64,000 nucleotides of DNA from Superficieibacter electus (GTDB lineage: Bacteria > Pseudomonadota > Gammaproteobacteria > Enterobacterales > Enterobacteriaceae), in the NCBI RefSeq assembly GCF_002915575.1, contig NZ_PQGD01000007.1, forward strand, positions 156,776 to 220,775. Reading direction: 5' to 3'. Positions 61,627 to 64,000 of this stretch are shown here, in pieces; within the stretch, counting starts at the first letter, position 1, and every line of letters starts with the position of its first letter. The notes beneath the pieces were generated by a model. The model had not been told where the DNA came from. It did no database searches and saw only the letters and a program-made list of their open reading frames with translations. A program made the position numbers and the translations under genes.

Positions 61627-63102
61627 ATGAATTTTATCGGGATAGACATTGGCGGAACGGTCACCAAGGCAGGTATTTATGACGCGCAGGGCAATGAAAT
61701 ACATGTTGCCTCACGCAACGCCGAGGTACTGGCCGAACAGCCCGGCTTTAGTGAACGTAATATGGATGAGCTGTGGGAGACCGTTTGCCGCGTTGTAAAG
61801 CAGGCGATTTATGAAAGCCAGGTCCCACCACTCAGTATCAAAGGCGTCAGCTTTTCTTCCCATGGCAAAGGGTTATATGCCATCGACAAAAAAGGTAAAC
61901 CGGTACGTAATGGTATTATTTCATCCGATACCCGGGCGCTGGACTATGTCAAACGCTGGTATCACGATGGCATTGATAAACAGGCCTATCATAAAGGTTT
62001 ACAGCAATTATGGACCGGACACCCGGTTTCTTTACTGGCGTGGTTAAAAGATCATGAGCCGGATAATTATGCCCGGATTGATGCAATATTGATGGTGCAT
62101 GACTATATTCGCTTCAAGTTTACCGGCGAGATCCATGCCGAAATCACCAATATTTCGGGTAGCAATTTTTATAACCAATTCACTTCATGTTATGACAACG
62201 AAATGATGGCGCTTTTTGGCATCCCCGAGGTGGCGGATAAAACCGCCCCGGTTGTGAACTCAACCGATCGGATAGGGGTTATCACGCCGCAGGCAGCACT
62301 GGATTGCGGACTATGCCCGGGAACGCCGGTATTTGGCGGCTTTTTTGACGTGGTTTCCAGCGCCGTAACCTCCGGAATCGACAATGAAAAAACGCTGAGT
62401 GCCGTAGCCGGAACCTGGAGTATTGCGACGTCTGTCACTGACCATATTATTACCAGCGATTTTCCTTATATCTGGGGGAAATATTGTGTGCCGGGCAAAT
62501 ATTTCGTTCATGAAGGCAGCCCAACTTCAGCCAGTAATTTGACGTGGTTTATTAAGCAATTCTTTCAGGATGAAGCGCAGTGCTACCAAAATTTTGAACA
62601 ATGGATCGCCCAAAGTTGCGACGAGCAGCTTGTCTTCCTGCCTTATCTATTTGGTTCAAATCTGGAAATGGATTTGCAGGGCGGATTGATTGGTCTTTCG
62701 GGCCATCACACTAAAAAAGATGTGATTGCAGCGATTTATCGCGGCATTGTTTTTTCCCATCTGGTGCACCAGGACCGCATTATTTCCCTCAACCCGGCGA
62801 TTGAAAAAATTCGCTTTACCGGTGGGCCGAGTCGATCGCGACAGTGGACGCAGATGTATGCTGACGCGGCCAATTTGCCGCTGGAAGTGGTTGATATTGA
62901 ACAGGCTGGATGCCGGGCAGCGGCACTTTGTGCGGCAACAGGGGCTGGCGTATATTCCAGTTTTAGTGAGGCCATGGCGCAAACTCAGCCTGCGGTCGTG
63001 GTGTTTGAACCTGACGAGCAGCGCCACCAGCATTTACGCGAAGGATACGCACGTTATCTCAACGTTGCCCATGCCCTGTCACCGCGGGTAAATGCCAAAT
63101 GA
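61627..63102 (+). CDS. FGGY carbohydrate kinase, L-xylulokinase (LyxK)-like
   Basis: 491 residues. FGGY marks: N-terminal GIDIGGTVTKAG, FSSHGKGLYAID, catalytic Asp in GGFFDVVSSAVTSGI, ATP region VAGTWSIATS and C-terminal TGGPSRSRQWTQMYAD. The whole protein follows E. coli LyxK (L-xylulokinase) closely, for example LWTGHPVSLLAWLKDHEPD. Likely reaction: L-xylulose plus ATP to L-xylulose-5-P. AAGGAGAG lies five bases before the ATG. It overlaps the next gene by four bases. Confidence 0.9.
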   Translation: MNFIGIDIGGTVTKAGIYDAQGNEIHVASRNAEVLAEQPGFSERNMDELWETVCRVVKQAIYESQVPPLSIKGVSFSSHGKGLYAIDKKGKPVRNGIISSDTRALDYVKRWYHDGIDKQAYHKGLQQLWTGHPVSLLAWLKDHEPDNYARIDAILMVHDYIRFKFTGEIHAEITNISGSNFYNQFTSCYDNEMMALFGIPEVADKTAPVVNSTDRIGVITPQAALDCGLCPGTPVFGGFFDVVSSAVTSGIDNEKTLSAVAGTWSIATSVTDHIITSDFPYIWGKYCVPGKYFVHEGSPTSASNLTWFIKQFFQDEAQCYQNFEQWIAQSCDEQLVFLPYLFGSNLEMDLQGGLIGLSGHHTKKDVIAAIYRGIVFSHLVHQDRIISLNPAIEKIRFTGGPSRSRQWTQMYADAANLPLEVVDIEQAGCRAAALCAATGAGVYSSFSEAMAQTQPAVVVFEPDEQRHQHLREGYARYLNVAHALSPRVNAK

Positions 63103-63953
63103 AACCAACCATAGGGATTTATGAAAAGGCGCTGCCGAATGCGCTGAGCTGGGCGGAGCGCTTTGATCTGGCTGCGCAACTGGGCTTCAGCTTTATTGAG
63201 ATGTCGGTGGACGAAGATCCGGTGCGGCAAGCGCGTTTACAGTGGAATCGCGCCGAACGCCTCGACTTTGTCGCGGGGAAAATCAACAGCGGGGTTGATG
63301 TACCGAGTATGTGTTTATCTGCCCATCGTGCCTTTCCGTTTGGCAGCCTGAAACGCGAGACTCGTGATAAAGCGTACGATCTAATGCAGGATGCGCTGGC
63401 CCTGGCGGGGCAGGTGGGCATCCGCAATATTCAACTGGCAGGCTATGATGTCTATTATGAGTCTTCTTCTGCACAAACCCGTGAACTTTTCATTGAGGGG
63501 ATAAGCTGGGCGGTTTCGCAGGCAGCCAAAGCACAAATTATGCTCTCCATGGAAATTATGGATACGGCGTTTATGAGCAATATTTCGCGCTGGTTGGATC
63601 TGGAGCGCAAAATATGCAGCCCGTGGTTTTGCGTCTACCCCGATGTCGGCAATCTCAGTGCCTGGCATAATGATGTGCCGGTGGAATTGAGTAAAGGCAT
63701 CCACAAAATCTCGGCCATCCACTTAAAAGATACCCGGCAAATCTCCCCCTTTTCGCTGGGACAGTTTCGCGATGTGCCGTTCGGCACCGGCTGCGTGAAT
63801 TTTGATGAAGTCTTTCGCACGCTCTCAACCCTGAATTATCGCGGCGCATGGTTGATGGAAATGTGGGCTAAAAACGATGGCGCAGATGTGCAACGTATTG
63901 CTGAAGCCAAAAGCTGGATTGAAGATAAATATCAGCACGCTTTTTTGAATTGA
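63099..63953 (+). CDS. L-xylulose-5-phosphate 3-epimerase-like protein (SgbU/UlaE family)
   Basis: 284-residue TIM-barrel protein (xylose isomerase-like fold). Family marks: GIYEKALPNALSWAERFDLA, EMSVDED, PSMCLSAHRAFPFGS, QLAGYDVYYE, the metal residues in LSMEIMDTAFM and VYPDVGNLSAW, HLKDT and VPFGTGCVNFDE. These give L-ribulose-5-P from L-xylulose-5-P in UlaE and SgbU. The ATGA overlap with the kinase means coupled translation, supporting a shared pathway. Confidence 0.92.
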   Translation: MKPTIGIYEKALPNALSWAERFDLAAQLGFSFIEMSVDEDPVRQARLQWNRAERLDFVAGKINSGVDVPSMCLSAHRAFPFGSLKRETRDKAYDLMQDALALAGQVGIRNIQLAGYDVYYESSSAQTRELFIEGISWAVSQAAKAQIMLSMEIMDTAFMSNISRWLDLERKICSPWFCVYPDVGNLSAWHNDVPVELSKGIHKISAIHLKDTRQISPFSLGQFRDVPFGTGCVNFDEVFRTLSTLNYRGAWLMEMWAKNDGADVQRIAEAKSWIEDKYQHAFLN

Positions 63954-63985
63954 TAGCCTGAATTTTTCTGACTCTGGAGTTAATT

Positions 63986-64000
63986 ATGTTGGACGAACTT
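63986..64000 (+). CDS. start of a probable L-ribulose-5-phosphate 4-epimerase gene, cut by window end
   Basis: Only M-L-D-E-L is visible, after TCTGGAGT as ribosome binding site. AraD/SgbE/UlaF proteins begin this way (SgbE: MLEQL), and in the sgb and ula operons such a gene follows the 3-epimerase. It would make D-xylulose-5-P. The call rests on five codons and gene order. Confidence 0.5.

Overview
The window is a chromosomal segment of an enterobacterium (order Enterobacterales, close to Citrobacter, Salmonella and Escherichia). Gene order from pagP to pgm follows the E. coli 14-15 min region almost gene for gene, and the predicted proteins look nearly the same as the E. coli ones in length and sequence. 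REP/BIME elements, SroC, a ChiX pairing site and paired NagC operators support the same placement. A Citrobacter-like genus is my best guess, made from overall impression and not from any search.

Layout: (1) 1-2440, the 3' part of a CusA/SilA-type heavy-metal RND pump. (2) 2.5-8.7 kb, pagP, cspE, crcB, an intact ybeM amidase, tatE, and the lipoate genes lipA and lipB with ybeF and ybeD. (3) 8.8-20.2 kb, a minus-strand cell-wall and housekeeping block: dacA, rlpA, mrdB, mrdA, rlmH, rsfS, nadD, holA, lptE, leuS. The phosphatase gene phpB/cobC that normally sits between rsfS and nadD is missing. (4) 20.4-23.1 kb, ybeL followed by two unrecognised genes in place of the usual E. coli ybeQ-to-rihA set. 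(5) 23.2-28.1 kb, the glutamate/aspartate transporter gltIJKL with SroC, then an orphan PTS EIIC gene. (6) 28.3-35.2 kb, lnt-ybeX-ybeY-ybeZ-miaB and divergent ubiF. (7) 36.0-37.0 kb, a minus-strand operon of eight tRNAs with three tandem copies of tRNA-Gln(CUG). (8) 37.3-49.8 kb, a small secreted protein, asnB, and the GlcNAc/chitin regulon: nagBACD, divergent nagE, glnS, chiP. (9) 49.8-55.6 kb, an IprA-like regulator where chiQ would be in E. coli, then uof-fur, fldA, ybfE, ybfF, seqA, pgm. (10) 56.0-64.0 kb, an accessory sugar or polyol operon that runs off the end of the window.

The accessory operon is the least ordinary part. In order it encodes a DeoR-type regulator, a zinc polyol dehydrogenase resembling erythritol/L-threitol dehydrogenases, a ribose-type ABC importer (binding protein, double ATPase, permease), an L-xylulokinase-like FGGY kinase, an L-xylulose-5-phosphate 3-epimerase-like protein (SgbU/UlaE family), and the first codons of a gene starting like an L-ribulose-5-phosphate 4-epimerase. 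Read as a pathway this is: imported pentitol, to L-xylulose, to L-xylulose-5-P, to L-ribulose-5-P, to D-xylulose-5-P. The permease gene carries a one-base frameshift near its 3' end, so either the importer is damaged in this strain or the sequence has an error there.

All assignments come from reading the protein sequences and motifs and from remembered gene order. No search, alignment or structure prediction was run.
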